A DNA stretch of 64,000 bases, taken from assembly GCA_965201085.1 (NCBI GenBank), contig CBDAVS010000002.1, positions 22,661 through 86,660 on the forward strand. Reading direction: 5' to 3'. The position numbers were made by a program, and so were the translations under genes. Positions 15,941 to 25,589 of this stretch are shown piece by piece (within the stretch, counting starts at the first letter, position 1; each line of letters begins with the position of its first letter). The notes under the pieces are model-generated. The model worked only from the letters and a program-made list of their open reading frames with translations, did no database searches and was not told where the DNA came from. The DNA is from JAPOUP01 sp965201085. GTDB taxonomy: Bacteria > Pseudomonadota > Alphaproteobacteria > Rhodobacterales > Rhodobacteraceae.

Positions 15941-17034
15941 ATGCGCAGGGTCCACGACACCCGGTGGAGGCCCGGCGCCCCCGACATCACGAGGATCAGG
16001 CTGGACGTGAGGTCGCGGGACGACATCCCGACGATCCTGATCGGCCTCCAGGACCCCTGCGGCGATGAAGGGACCCGAAAGCGGCTGTCCGGGCTTCCGG
16101 GTCGGCTGGTGCCGCCCGGAAAGAGCCGCCGGGTCGGCGGGCCGGGGATGGAGCCGTGGACCATCCCTGTGCCGGGGGTCGTGAAGCAGGGTCCCGGGTG
16201 CGGTTTCGACCGGCTTCGGGAACCCGCGAACCAACACATCCCGATCCGGCGAAGGCCGGAGGCCGGGCCACGGATCATGGGACGTGGACGGATACGGATA
16301 CCGGCCTCTGGTTGACAGCGTGTCGCTCCTCACGCCGGAACTCCTCGCCGAGGTCGGAAGGATGGTCGTGGAGAGGGGCCATAGGGTGGCCGGAAAAAAG
16401 TCTGGCGCCGCGTTGCGCGGCCGCCGTCATTCCTTCGTGGTCGGGACCGACGTCCACCATCCGACCGACCGCAGCCTGCTGATGGACGCGGCGCGGTGCA
16501 TGGTCCGGGACGTGTCCCGGGCCTGTCACTACCAGATACCTGACCGGCTCATTCCCTTCTCCGCTCCGTCCGGGCCCGTATGGCCCTGGCATGGGTTTCC
16601 GCGACGTTGAGGATGCGCAGGCCCTGCCATAGCTTCCGGGTTCCGGGCAGGGGCCGGCGCTTCGTCGGGCGGGGAGGCGCGGGCCCGGATCCCCGACCTG
16701 TCGGTGGTGAGCTTCGACCGCGGTCCGCACAGCCCCCGGACCGGCCGGGGCCTGCCGGGATGCCGGAGCCGACGCCATGCCGCGGAAAGGCAGGCTGTCG
16801 AAGGCGGACCGCGTCCGGGAAAGCGGGGAGGCGTTCCGCGGGGCGCGGCGCGCCCACGCCGCCGGCGGGTCGGCCATCAACAGCCTGGAGCACCGTGGCC
16901 TCGACCGGGTGCGGAGCCACGGAAAGGAGGGTTTCGCCGGCGCCGTGGCGCTGGCGGTGCTGGCCGCGAACGTCCACCGCCTCGGCCTGATGCCGCCGGC
17001 GAGGGAGCGCCCCGTGCTCCCCGCCGCCGCCTGA
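15941..17034 (+). pseudogene. ISNCY transposase relic (N2)
   Basis: Starts MRRVHDTRWRPGAP at 15941. A frame change separates it from MDGYGYRPLVDSVSL at 16284. The frame is good to MVRDVSRAC at about 16524. Then about 150 bp of unrelated sequence replaces the central third of the protein. The final part resumes with FPDLSVVSF (about 16700) and, in another frame, MPRKGRLSKADRVRE (16777-17034). Dead. Confidence 0.65.
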
Positions 17035-17093
17035 CCGGGGCGTCCACCGGTGAACCGGCCCATGGAAGGTCTCTCCGCTGCGGGGCCAGGACC

Positions 17094-18450
17094 CTTACAA
17101 AGTCCCACACCTGTACATCATCCCATTCCCGCCTCCGCTTTCCTAGGGCGTCGCGGACCTGGATGGCCCGGTTCAGCCTCCCGGGCCCCGCCGGACCTTT
17201 TCCGTCCCCGGCGGCGGCCGCCGCGGGTTCGGATGCGGGCCGACGGGGCGCCCCGGGTCGAGGACGGATGTCCGGATGCCGGGTGCCTGACGGTCCGGCG
17301 GCCTCACCACGTCCCGGTGGCCCGCGGTTCCGGCATGGTGTGGAGAAGGTCGATGTCCCCCTCCGGGAAGGCCCCGGTGGCGGGCGTTTCCGGCCGCTCC
17401 CGGGCGGGCGCGGTCAGGTCGGAGACCCGGGCCGCGGTCACGGCGTCGATGGCGGGGCGTTTTCCAGGTCACCGGCGGCGCCGGACCCGCCGGCCCTGAT
17501 CCGCGTCCCTGACCCGGCGTGCGGAACCGGGTCTCCATCGTCCAGCGCCCGCCGTACCGGTCCGGCAAGGTGGCGGCGAACACGGCGTCGGCGGGCTCCC
17601 GCGCCGCGGCGGGCCTTCGATCCAGCGGTGGCCGTCGTCCTCCGGGCCCTCCCCGTGGCCCGCGTCCATCGCGAACGGGCCGGGTGGACGGCCCTCCGGC
17701 CAGCCCCGGTGGGAAAGATCATCGGCGGGTCCTCACCCATGCCATCCTTCCACGCCCGTCCCATGCCGGCGATGCGGCGGCGGACCCGCCCGTCGGTGTG
17801 GCCGGAGCGTCCGCATTCCCTCCCGGTCCGGCCCATGTCCCCAGCGCCGTCGTGGAGTCCGGCAAGCGTTTCCACCGGACGGCGGTCCATGTGGCGGGGC
17901 GCCTCCCTCCAGCCGTCCCCGGCGCCGGGACCATCACCGTGCCGGCCGCGCCGCGGTGGCCGTGCCCGGTGTGTTCCTTTCCGACGTGGGTGCAGGCCGC
18001 GACGGGTCGGACGGAGTATCGGGCCTCCTGGTCGTCCGCCACCCTGTCCGCCGCCATCGGCGGGACATGCGGGGCCAGTCCGTGGACGCGGACGCCGGGG
18101 ACGCCGTGGCGCTCCGGGCGTATCCGGTGGCGCACCTGGCCGCCGGGCGGTCGCGCCCGTCCCGGCGGATGGCGCCGCGCCACCGTCGCCTCCCACAGCC
18201 TGCGGTCACCGTCATCCCCCACGGGGCCGGGCGTGACCGGGCCGGGTTCACCGGGGCGGAGCCAGCCGCGCGCGTCGCGCGGGTTCCCGCGCCCGCACAA
18301 GCCGCGGGCCAGCGGGTGGCGGCTTGCCTCACCCGACCGCAGGGCGACGGCGAGCCACCCGGGCCTCCGCGAATCGAAATGTACGGGTCCATACCGCATG
18401 TCCGCCCGATACACCGACGGAATCTGATATACAGGTGTGATATTTTGTAA
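17094..18450 (-). mobile_element. IS4-like element F4-1 (decayed)
   Basis: A 1.36-kb element with ends TTACAAAGTCCCACACCTGT and, complement of the right end, TTACAAAATATCACACCTGT. It is flanked by a roughly 10-bp direct repeat with one mismatch (GGCCAGGACC at 17084, GGCCCGGACC at 18451). On the minus strand the only family signal is LPDRYGGRWTMETRFRT, which fits the Y-(2)-R-(3)-E part of the IS4 YREK signature, with the lysine missing. The target-duplication length also fits IS4. No continuous transposase frame survives. Relatives: 24387-25340, part of 32030-32480, and 41330-41735. Confidence 0.55.
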
Positions 18451-18711
18451 GGCCCGGACCGGCGTGCCCGCGGGCCGGCGGAGGCCCGGATGTTCACCAT
18501 ATGTTCCCGCCACCGACCGTCCCGTCGAAGCCACGGGCGGCGCTCCGACGGACCCGGCCAGGGTCCCGTGAAGCCGGAATCCGCCGGATCCGGCCCTGTC
18601 ACCGGAAAAACACGGGGTTTTCTGGCAGACACTATTTTATTATCGACTGCGAGACTTACAGTCCGGCGGGAGAAGGCCCCACGGTCGTCGACAGCCTAGT
18701 GATGGGCCCTT

Positions 18712-18813
18712 AGGAGATCGCGACCAGCTTCGCTACGGCTGACCTTGCCAGCGACAGCAAACTCGCGGAACTCGTGGTAATCGCGCAGGAAGAAACAGTG
18801 TCAGAACCCTCTC
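18712..18813 (+). pseudogene. Tail of a RodZ-like helix-turn-helix protein
   Basis: An open frame read just before ispG gives EIATSFATADLASDSKLAE and ends at TAG near 18813. The pattern resembles the alanine-rich C-terminal tail of the RodZ-type protein usually encoded directly upstream of ispG in Rhodobacteraceae. Everything upstream is gone, replaced by ISNCY N2 and 77 bp of unassigned DNA. Position is the main argument. Confidence 0.35.
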
Positions 18814-18880
18814 GGTAGGGCGGTTCCTGCGCTGCGGATGCGGGCTGCTTCAGATTTTCATTCTGCACAGGAGGGTGAGC

Positions 18881-19490
18881 ATGTCGCTCAATAGCATTCG
18901 CCCTTGGCGAAACATTGAGCGCTGAAGGTCGCGCAGAATTCGTGTGGGCAGCATTCCGACCGGCGACGGCGCTCCCATCGCTGTGCAGACCATAACGAAT
19001 ACCGACACCGCCGATGTGGTGGCAACCGTGGCTCATGTGCAGGTCTGCGCCGAAGCAGGGGCGGATATCGTCCGCGTCTCGACGCCGGACGAAGCCTCGA
19101 CGCGGGCTCTGTGGGAGATTGTGCGCGAAAACCCGGTTCCCAGCGTCGCAGACATCCACTTTCATTACCGTCGCGCCATTGAAGCGACCGAGGCCGGCGC
19201 ATCCTGCCTGCGTGTCAATCCTGGCAACATCGGCGGTCCTGAACGCATTCGGGAAGTGGCCGCCGCCGCCAGTGACCTCGGCTGCTCCATCCGCGTCGAT
19301 GCCAATACCGGAATTCTGGAAATGCGCTTGCTCAAAAAATACGCCGAGCCATGTCCGGAAGCCATGATCGAAAGCTGCATGGATCACATCCGACTACTTG
19401 AGGACAATGGTTTTCAGGACTACAAGATAAAAGCGAAAGCATCCGATATCTTTCTGGCCGCGGCTGCCTATCGAGGCATAGCGGAGGCCA
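18881..19490 (+). pseudogene. ispG: ispG (HMB-PP synthase) with an in-frame stop, 3' truncated
   Basis: Encodes the N-terminal TIM-barrel part of 4-hydroxy-3-methylbut-2-enyl-diphosphate synthase, the [4Fe-4S] enzyme of the MEP isoprenoid pathway. ATG 18881 sits behind AGGAGGG and reads MSLNSIRPWRNIER, then TGA, then RSRRIRVGSIPTGDGAP in the same frame. Conserved blocks follow (VQTITNT, GADIVRVSTPDEAS, VADIHFHYRRAIEA, RVNPGNIGG, DHIRLLEDNGFQDYKIKAKAS). The stop at codon 15 looks like CGA to TGA. After AAAAYRGIAEA the similarity ends and the iron-sulfur C-terminal third is missing. A start after the stop would still leave a truncated enzyme. The cell must have another ispG, an unusual source of isoprenoids, or severe dependence on a host. 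Confidence 0.85.
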
Positions 19491-19608
19491 AGGCTGCGCA
19501 GATCGGCCTCGACGGACAGCAAGGGGCTCGACGCGTTGGTGGAACCGCTTTGGCTGATGCATGTCCGGCCGCGGCACCGCCGCTCGCTGGCCTGACCTGG
19601 CACCTTGC

Positions 19609-20361
19609 CTATTTGTTTCCGCGATATTCGGAGATGATTCCTTGCATCCGTTCCAGCGGAATGTAGCCGCGCACCATCTGGTCCCCGACCACGAAACTAG
19701 GTGTTCCGCCGATCCCAAGGCGCTGGGCCAACGCACGGTTTTGGTTGATGGCGAGGTGGACCGGTTCGCTGTTCATCGCGTTCATCACCGCCTGCCTACT
19801 GTGGCCAAGTCGCTTGGACAGTTCGGAAAGACTCCGTTCGCTCACTTCCGACCGCATTGTGATAAGTGCGTCATGGGCCTCCGAATAGGCATCGTTTCCT
19901 TCAACCCGCTTGACGGCGAGCGCAAAGCTGCTTGCAAGAACCGACTGTGCACCCAAGATCGGGAATTCCTTGACAATGTAGCGGATATTGCCGTCGGAAG
20001 CGATCAACTCGCTGATCTCCGGATGGGCGCGCCGGCAGAAGCCGCAGCGGTAATCAAGGAACTCGACGATAGTGACGTCGCCATCCGGATTTCCGCCGAC
20101 CCAGCTATGGCCATCGTTGAATATCAGGTCGGCATTGGCGGCAACCAGTTCTATGTCGGTGCTGGCCTGCTCGTTGGATTTGCGTTCTTCAAGAACAGTG
20201 ATCGCTTCGAGCAGCACTTCCGGATGGTCCAGAAGATATGTTCGGATCTCGGCGCGAAAGGCTTCCCTTTCCCTAGCCTCCATCGCGTTGATATCGAAGG
20301 CGAGGGCAGGCATGCTCATAAAAGCGCCTGCAGCCGCGGCTGTCGCTAGTCGTTTCAGCAT
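19609..20361 (-). CDS. DsbA-family periplasmic thiol oxidoreductase
   Basis: 250 residues with a Sec signal peptide (MLKRLATAAAAGAFMSMPALA), a leading helical extension (residues 25-65) and a thioredoxin fold. The active site is CGFC at residues 106-109 in FLDYRCGFCRRAHP, and the cis-proline loop is GGTPSFVVG. This is the DsbA/BdbD-like group with an N-terminal helical region (ScsC-like). It probably forms or isomerises disulfides in periplasmic proteins. It ends with TAG at 19609. It is read in the same direction as the M48 gene, 11 bases downstream of it, so the two form a likely operon of envelope quality control. Confidence 0.88.
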   Translation of the reverse strand: MLKRLATAAAAGAFMSMPALAFDINAMEAREREAFRAEIRTYLLDHPEVLLEAITVLEERKSNEQASTDIELVAANADLIFNDGHSWVGGNPDGDVTIVEFLDYRCGFCRRAHPEISELIASDGNIRYIVKEFPILGAQSVLASSFALAVKRVEGNDAYSEAHDALITMRSEVSERSLSELSKRLGHSRQAVMNAMNSEPVHLAINQNRALAQRLGIGGTPSFVVGDQMVRGYIPLERMQGIISEYRGNK

Positions 20362-20372
20362 GTCAGTTCCTT

Positions 20373-21713
20373 CTATTCGGTCGATTTGATGGCGCTTAGC
20401 ACGTCCTGCGCTCGAATCCAGCCGGGAGAGCCCGTCGGGAGCGATTCATGCGCACGCGCCGCATGGATGCCAGCGCTTTTCAGATCCCCGACTAGGGCGT
20501 AGCGCTCCGCCGTTGCGACAGAGGCCATCCCTCTTTGTCCGTTGCGCGCATAGGCGACTGCGAGATCGCGCATAAGTCGCGGATCCTGACTGTCGCGCGA
20601 ATGGGCCTGTTCCAACAGGCGCAGCGCCCGGGCATGGCTGTCGCGTGAATTAAGCGTTAGAAGCGCGCGGCCGTGGCCTGCAAGGATCAGGGGTTCATCC
20701 GGCTTGAGATTTGCCGCGCGGGTGTAGGCCCGCACCGCGGCCGTTACTTCTCCCGACTCAAGCAGTATCTGGCCGCGAAGCTCCTGAACATAGGGATCGT
20801 CGGGCAGTCTTTCCGACAGCGTACGGATTTCGGTGAGCGCCCGACTGCGGTCGGGCAGTCGGTGATAGGCAATGGCCCGCTGCATCACCGCAATGTCGGA
20901 GCCGTCATCTTGGTCGACAATGCGCAGGGTGTGCCTCGGTGGCTGGATGAACGCGCCGAGCTTCGCTTTCGCTCGGGCGAACCAGCGGTCCGCCTGTGTG
21001 GATGGCCGGTCATCGCCACCATAGACCGCCGCGTAACCTCTTACGGCGCGGATCCGGTTCCGGGTCGGTGGATGGGTGTGAACGTAAGGATTCTGGCGCG
21101 CCGCTGAAAGCGCTTCCTGCCCCAGAAAGCGCTGGAGAAGAACCGCCATGGCGTTTGGATCCACACCAGCCTGCGACATGTATCGCAGTGCCGACTGATC
21201 GGCCGAGGCTTCCTCGGCACGTGTGTGGCTAAAGAAGACCCGCTGTGCGCTTCCGATCGACCCCGCAGCGACTCCCGCGGCTGCATCCGCATCGCCGGTG
21301 GCGGCGCCGAGGAGAATAGCCAGGAACAGACCGATCTGAGTCGCTCCGGTCGCCGAGCGCAGGTTGGTGATTCGCCGCGGGATATGGCCATTGGCGATAT
21401 GGGCTAGCTCGTGAGCAATGACCGCCTGCAGTTCACCGGCGCTTTCCATCCTGAGGATCAGACCCGAGTGAATCAGGATATGTTCCGCGTCGAAAACGAA
21501 GGCGTTGAGCGAACTGTCCCGGACGACAAGCAGTCTGATCTGGTCCTGATCTAGGCCGGCCGCCCTTACCAGCGGTAGGGAAAGCTGCTTCAGCGCGTTC
21601 TCGATGTCCGGATCACGCAGGATGGTAATGGAACGGGCGGGAGCGGCCACAGCAAGTGACATGATGGTAACCATCAGCAGCCCACGCAGAAATCCCGTCC
21701 ATCCGCTAGCCAT
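20373..21713 (-). CDS. M48-family periplasmic metalloprotease with TPR repeats (BepA-like)
   Basis: 446 residues. An N-terminal signal sequence (about 1-27) is followed by the M48 domain with the zinc motif HELAH at residues 101-105 (AVIAHELAHIANGH) and the third ligand in EASAD (Glu168). A C-terminal half of TPR-type helices follows (ALTEIRTLSERLPDDPYVQEL and next repeats). This matches BepA/YfgC-type proteases that cut or chaperone misassembled outer-membrane proteins. The length and motifs are complete. It ends with TAG. The DsbA-like gene follows after 11 bases. Confidence 0.88.
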   Translation of the reverse strand: MASGWTGFLRGLLMVTIMSLAVAAPARSITILRDPDIENALKQLSLPLVRAAGLDQDQIRLLVVRDSSLNAFVFDAEHILIHSGLILRMESAGELQAVIAHELAHIANGHIPRRITNLRSATGATQIGLFLAILLGAATGDADAAAGVAAGSIGSAQRVFFSHTRAEEASADQSALRYMSQAGVDPNAMAVLLQRFLGQEALSAARQNPYVHTHPPTRNRIRAVRGYAAVYGGDDRPSTQADRWFARAKAKLGAFIQPPRHTLRIVDQDDGSDIAVMQRAIAYHRLPDRSRALTEIRTLSERLPDDPYVQELRGQILLESGEVTAAVRAYTRAANLKPDEPLILAGHGRALLTLNSRDSHARALRLLEQAHSRDSQDPRLMRDLAVAYARNGQRGMASVATAERYALVGDLKSAGIHAARAHESLPTGSPGWIRAQDVLSAIKSTE

Positions 21714-21770
21714 TGACTCCCGCCTCCCTGAATTCAGTTGAGTGACTTGCCGGTATATAGGGATGAAGCG

Positions 21771-21995
21771 ATGCGGAACTCAAGGCGGAACGCGATTGAT
21801 CCGTTTATTGTGATGGATATCATGGAGGAGGCGTGGCGGGCCGAAGCCGCCGGACGGTGCATTGTGCAAATGGAGGTCGGCCAGCCTGGAACTCCAGCGC
21901 CCGCCGGAGCGCGGAAGGCGGCTGCCCGCGAAATCGAGGCGCAGCCACTCGGCTATACGGTGGCGCTGGAGCTGCCGCTGCCCGCGGGCTTCCAC
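21771..21995 (+). pseudogene. PLP-dependent aminotransferase, N-terminal fragment
   Basis: ATG 21771 starts MRNSRRNAIDPFIVMDIMEE and continues MEVGQPGTPAPAGARKAA to LGYTVALELP, the N-terminal block of class I/II aminotransferases. After about 70 residues similarity ends and a stop follows near 22013. The PLP-binding lysine and the rest of the enzyme are missing. It is divergent from the M48 gene. Confidence 0.65.
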
Positions 21996-22013
21996 AAACT
22001 CCCGAAAACCCGC

Positions 22014-22466
22014 TGAAAGTAGTGTCTGGCCTGAAATTGATTAAAGGGTTATCAAACACTTGCGTTTCCAAACCGTTGAAGTCAGGACGATCTAGGCTGC
22101 CGCGTCGTCTGCGTGGCACGATTGAAAGCCGACTTCCGGTAGGAAAATCCGCCCTGCATATCCAGAACACGGCCCGTGTTGACATCCATGCCATGAACGC
22201 TCCATGGGCTTCCGGTACCTGCCTCAGAGACCAGCCTTCAGAAGATCCGTCACCATCGAAAAGCGCCTTGAAACCATGAAACCAACCGCTAACGAAACCG
22301 GCCGCTCCCAGTTCAGGAATTAAGGCGCGGGAAACGCGCTGTCAGTGCCGGTCGGCGAAGTTCGGTTCCGCGATGTTCACGGCATTGACTGAGACCCCGC
22401 GATCCGGATTGTCACCCCCGGTAACGAATTTCCTTGTCCGACGGCGTTATTCTATTGGCCCTGACT
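22014..22466. other. Non-coding stretch, possible minus-strand dehydrogenase relic
   Basis: No intact gene. On the minus strand about 22095-22180 reads VNTGRVLDMQGGFSYRKSAF, which resembles the VTGRVLDVDGGFSYR ending of some short-chain dehydrogenases. Scattered pieces upstream (SVNAVNIAEPNFADRH) are in another frame. If real, this is an old SDR pseudogene; the evidence is thin. Confidence 0.25.
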
Positions 22467-23232
22467 AGGGCCCGCTGACATTAACCTCGCGGCGGTCACG
22501 GCGGCGGCCGCAGGAACCGTCGCCCGGAAGCCCGGTCCCGTCCCGTCAAAGCGGGTGGCGACGGCCCGTAACTCCCCGGTCCTCGCGAAACGGTTCACGG
22601 TCCGGCGCCGCCATCCATACATCCCTCCATCGTGCCCGCGCACCTCCTTCCGGTTCCCGCGGGAGGGAATCACCGCCTCCGCCCCGCACCCACCGGGTTC
22701 CCCGACGGACCGGTCCGCGTCGAGGGCCCCGTCGCCGACGGGCGCGCAGGAAGACCGGCCCTCCATCGGCACCGGCAGCCCCTTCAGGTCGTGCGCCCGA
22801 CCCGGAAGCGCCACGGTGTCCACGTGATGGCCGAGTTCGGCCATCGCCAGGACCTTGCCGGCTAGGCCTCCGCCGGAGCGTCCGACGCCGTTCTCCCGCG
22901 CCCCTTTCCTCCCGTCGCCTTCCGGTGGGCCCGCGTCACGACGCCGTCCACGCACGGGCGCTCCAGGTCGAGATCCCCCGACAGCACCCTGAGAACACGG
23001 TCGGTCACGCCATTCGGCACCCGGCGCCGGTAGCGCCTGGACACGCCGCTGCATTTCCCGAAGCGCCCGGGAAGGCCGCGCCGGGGGACACCCGTCCGCG
23101 CCCTCCGGAGGATGGCCCCGACGAAGGGGCGGCCGTCCGCCGCCGTGACCCCGGGGTCGCCCGCTCCGCCCGACGGAAACTCCCCGATCGCCCGCCACAT
23201 TCCGTCCGTAGGTCCGTTTTCAACGGGCCATA
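22467..23232 (-). mobile_element. IS5-family (IS427-type) element, decayed
   Basis: Ends GGGCCCGCTGACATTAACC (left) and, complement of the right, TGGCCCGTTGAAAACGGACC. The minus strand contains relics of an IS427-type transposase in at least two frames: WRAIGEFPSGG, TGVPRRGLPGRFGKCSGVSRR, VGRSGGGLAGKVLAM (cf. SRGGLTTKIHAL) and GAEAVIPSRGNRKE (cf. GAEAVIPPRSNRK). No continuous frame. The right end overlaps the 3' end of the GST-like gene and supplies its stop codon. Confidence 0.65.
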
Positions 23233-24014
23233 GCGAGCCAGCGAGTAGTTTTGATGATAATGCGCAGCAGCCATCGAGGAATCTTAGGAATTTTTGATCG
23301 AGCGTTGACGCTCGCTCTTTTCTCGATTCTCTTCACCCAAGCGTAAACTTTCTTAAATGAAGACACGTCAAATCCCATGCGTTGCAAAAAAATCACGTTT
23401 GTTACCCAAGCGACATCGGCAACCGTGTATTTCGAGCAAACGAGGAAGCGGTGCGCTTCGAGTCTCGTTTCAAGATGAGTGAGCAATGTTATGTTTTTTT
23501 CTTTGATCTCGGCCTTCTGCCGCTCTGTCATTCCGCTTAGGTATTGCCAGTGAAAGTCGTAGAGCTCCTTGTTGTGTATCTTGTACTGCTCCAAATCTTT
23601 TTTTGAACAGGGTCGGCCCAAACCATAGGCATAAAACTGAGCTTTTATGGCAGGAAGGTGACATTCCGCAGCTTGGTCGACCAAGTCCCACATCTCCTCA
23701 ATCAATTCAAGATTGGCAGGTAGCAGGCTTGGGTCAGGAAAGCGATCTTCAATGTATCGCAGTATTTCGTTTGAATTCGAGATCGCGAGGCATTCATGCA
23801 CCATCGCAGGCACGGTACCGCTGGGGTGAATGCGAAGGTAAGGCGCCAAAAGGTTTTCAGTTTTTAGAAGATTTACGCTGTGTTTGGTGTACGGCAGTCC
23901 TTTCTCTTCCAGCATAAGCAAAACGCGCGCAACGTTGTTGGAGTAATTCGATCCGAATACATGGATGCCTTCTTTAAGGCTTGGATCGATATCTTGCAGA
24001 CTTAGCTTAGGCAC
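23220..24014 (-). CDS. Glutathione S-transferase-like protein
   Basis: 264 residues. An N-terminal thioredoxin-like domain (IHVFGSNYSNNVARVLLMLE, with the SGTVPAMVHE cis-proline region and ISNSNEILRYIEDRFPD, the E/S-S glutathione contact) precedes an all-helical C-terminal domain (about 95-235). It may conjugate glutathione or act as a dehalogenase or isomerase; the substrate is unknown. The base composition is clearly more AT-rich than neighbours, suggesting acquisition. The last residues (WLAMAR) and stop come from the end of the adjacent IS427-type element, so a few native residues may be missing. It starts MPKLSLQDIDPSLKEGIH at 24014. Confidence 0.75.
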   Translation of the reverse strand: MPKLSLQDIDPSLKEGIHVFGSNYSNNVARVLLMLEEKGLPYTKHSVNLLKTENLLAPYLRIHPSGTVPAMVHECLAISNSNEILRYIEDRFPDPSLLPANLELIEEMWDLVDQAAECHLPAIKAQFYAYGLGRPCSKKDLEQYKIHNKELYDFHWQYLSGMTERQKAEIKEKNITLLTHLETRLEAHRFLVCSKYTVADVAWVTNVIFLQRMGFDVSSFKKVYAWVKRIEKRASVNARSKIPKIPRWLLRIIIKTTRWLAMAR

Positions 24015-24386
24015 TGAAGGTTTCCTGACGAAGCGTCAACTATATATCTTTAAAATAACGCACCCAGCCTGCTCCGTCAAGTCAGTGCAGGGGAGATTGT
24101 CGATAAAAAGCGATATGTCTGGTACTGGCATACCTCCGAAAGGATGCGCCATGAAATGGTCAGAAGCGCTCCGGGAAGCGCGGGTGGTGAAGTCGGAAGC
24201 CGGCGGGGATACCGGGGATTGCGGTCCGCGTGAGGCTAGGCCTATCACTATGGGATACCTGACCAGCGGTTCGACCCATGCGAATCGGGGGCCATGCACA
24301 TCGGTACCGGACAAATATCCCCGGACACCGTCGAGTGGCTCCGAGAGGAGTGCCTCCGCGCCGGGGCGCCGCGGCGGAGCCCGGAC
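24015..24386. other. GST upstream region and unassigned DNA
   Basis: The first ~60 bases are AT-rich (TATATATCTTTAAAATAACG) and likely hold the GST promoter. The rest has only chance frames. A short stretch around 24237-24262 (ATCACTATGGGATACCTGACC) resembles 16525-16547 inside ISNCY N2 (GTCACTACCAGATACCTGACC), so both may be ends of one more, unidentified, repeat family. Confidence 0.3.
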
Positions 24387-25340
24387 CTTGCAAAGTCCCA
24401 CACCTGTACATCATCCCATTCCCGCCTCCGCTTTCCCGGGGGCGTCGCGGATCTGGATGGCCCGGTTCAGCCTCCCGGGCCCCCGCCGGCACTGATCCGC
24501 GTCCCCGACCCGGCGTGCGGAACCAGGTCTCCATCATCCAGCGCCTGCGGTACCGGTCCAGCACGGTGGCGGCGAACACGGCGTCGGCCTCCCCCTCCGC
24601 CGGACGTTCCGCGGTCGGGAGCGGCCGGTGCGGGGGTTCGCCGCCGTCCTCCGGGGGGCCGGTCCCGGTGGCCGGGACGGCGAAGACGGAAAGGGGCTCC
24701 GCGTCCGTCGCCCGTCCGGGCGGGATGACGGTGACCTCCGCCGCCCGGAGGCCGGGGCGGGCGGTGCGCTCCCCACGGGCCCCCGCCCCTCCCGACGCGG
24801 GGACGGTGAGGTCGGTCACGGCGGGGGCGTGCGGCGCGGCGACATGGTCCCGCAGACATTCCGCCCCGCCGTCCGGCCCCGGCACCCGCCGCTTCGCCGG
24901 GCGGCCGTCCGGGGATATGCCGCATGGTCACGCACGGGTTCGGCAGCGGGCGGCAGGCGGCTTTCCGGCCCGCCCCGGCGGGAAGGATCGCCGGCGGGTC
25001 CTCACCCATGCCGTCCATCCACGCCCGTCCCATGCCAGCGATGCGGCGGCGGACCCGTCCGCCGGCGTGGCCGGAGCGTCCGCATTCCCTCCCGGCCCGG
25101 CCCATGTCCCCGGCGCCATCGTGGAGTCCGGCCGGCGCTCCCACCGGACGGCGGTCCATGTGGTGGAGCGCCTCCCTCCAGCCGTCCTCCGGCGCCGGGA
25201 CCATCACCGCGCCGGCCGCGCCGCGGTGGCCGTGCCCTGTGTATCCCTTTCCGACGTGGGTGCGGGCCACGGCTGGCTGGACGGAGTATCGGGCCTGCCG
25301 GTCGTCCGCCACCCAGTCCGCCGCCATCGGCGGGACATGC
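24387..25340 (-). mobile_element. IS4-like element F4-2 (decayed)
   Basis: Begins CTTGCAAAGTCCCACACCTGT, the left end seen in F4-1, and follows F4-1 for most of its length (LDRYRRRWMMETWFRTPG on the minus strand, again the YREK-type signature). The right end is missing: it runs into a fragment of ISNCY near 25340-25412. No intact frame. Confidence 0.5.
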
Positions 25341-25411
25341 GGGGCTTGCCGCGCGCGTCGCTCCGGTTTCCGCGCCCGCACAGGCCGCGGCCAGCGCGTA
25401 TCGGTCTGCCT

Positions 25412-25534
25412 CACCCGACCGTCCCGTCGAAGCCCCGGGCGGCGCTCCGACGGGCCCGGCTAGGGTCCCGTGAAGCCGGAAGCCGCCGGATTCGGCTCGA
25501 TCCCCAAAAAACAAGGGGTTTTCTGGCAGACACA
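25412..25534 (+). mobile_element. ISNCY right-end fragment
   Basis: Matches the last ~120 bp of ISNCY copies: ACCGTCCCGTCGAAGCCCCG to GGGGTTTTCTGGCAGACAC. Just after it, 25577-25590 (AGAGTTTGTTCCAT) equals the first bases of an IS5 right end, cut by ISNCY N4. Confidence 0.6.
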
Positions 25535-25589
25535 AACTATTTGGTCACAGAGCACCACCAATCCATTATTGGCCTCAGAGTTTGTTCCA

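Larger units (their letters stand above)
15792..18634 (+). mobile_element. ISNCY-family element N2, split by an IS4-like element
   Basis: The left end TAGTGTCCGTCAGAAAAC is at 15792, the right end TTTTCTGGCAGACACTA is at 18634. The IS4-like element at 17094-18450 is inserted near the right end; ISNCY sequence stops at 17093 and resumes at 18451. A further piece of foreign sequence and a deletion lie at about 16525-16680 inside the transposase. Confidence 0.75.

Noticed and set aside
10867..18634. Very long open frames on both strands in GC-rich regions as real genes
   Set aside because: Stops are rare at this GC content. These frames overlap each other on both strands, lack ribosome-binding sites, and all coincide with IS elements whose true transposase frames can be identified.
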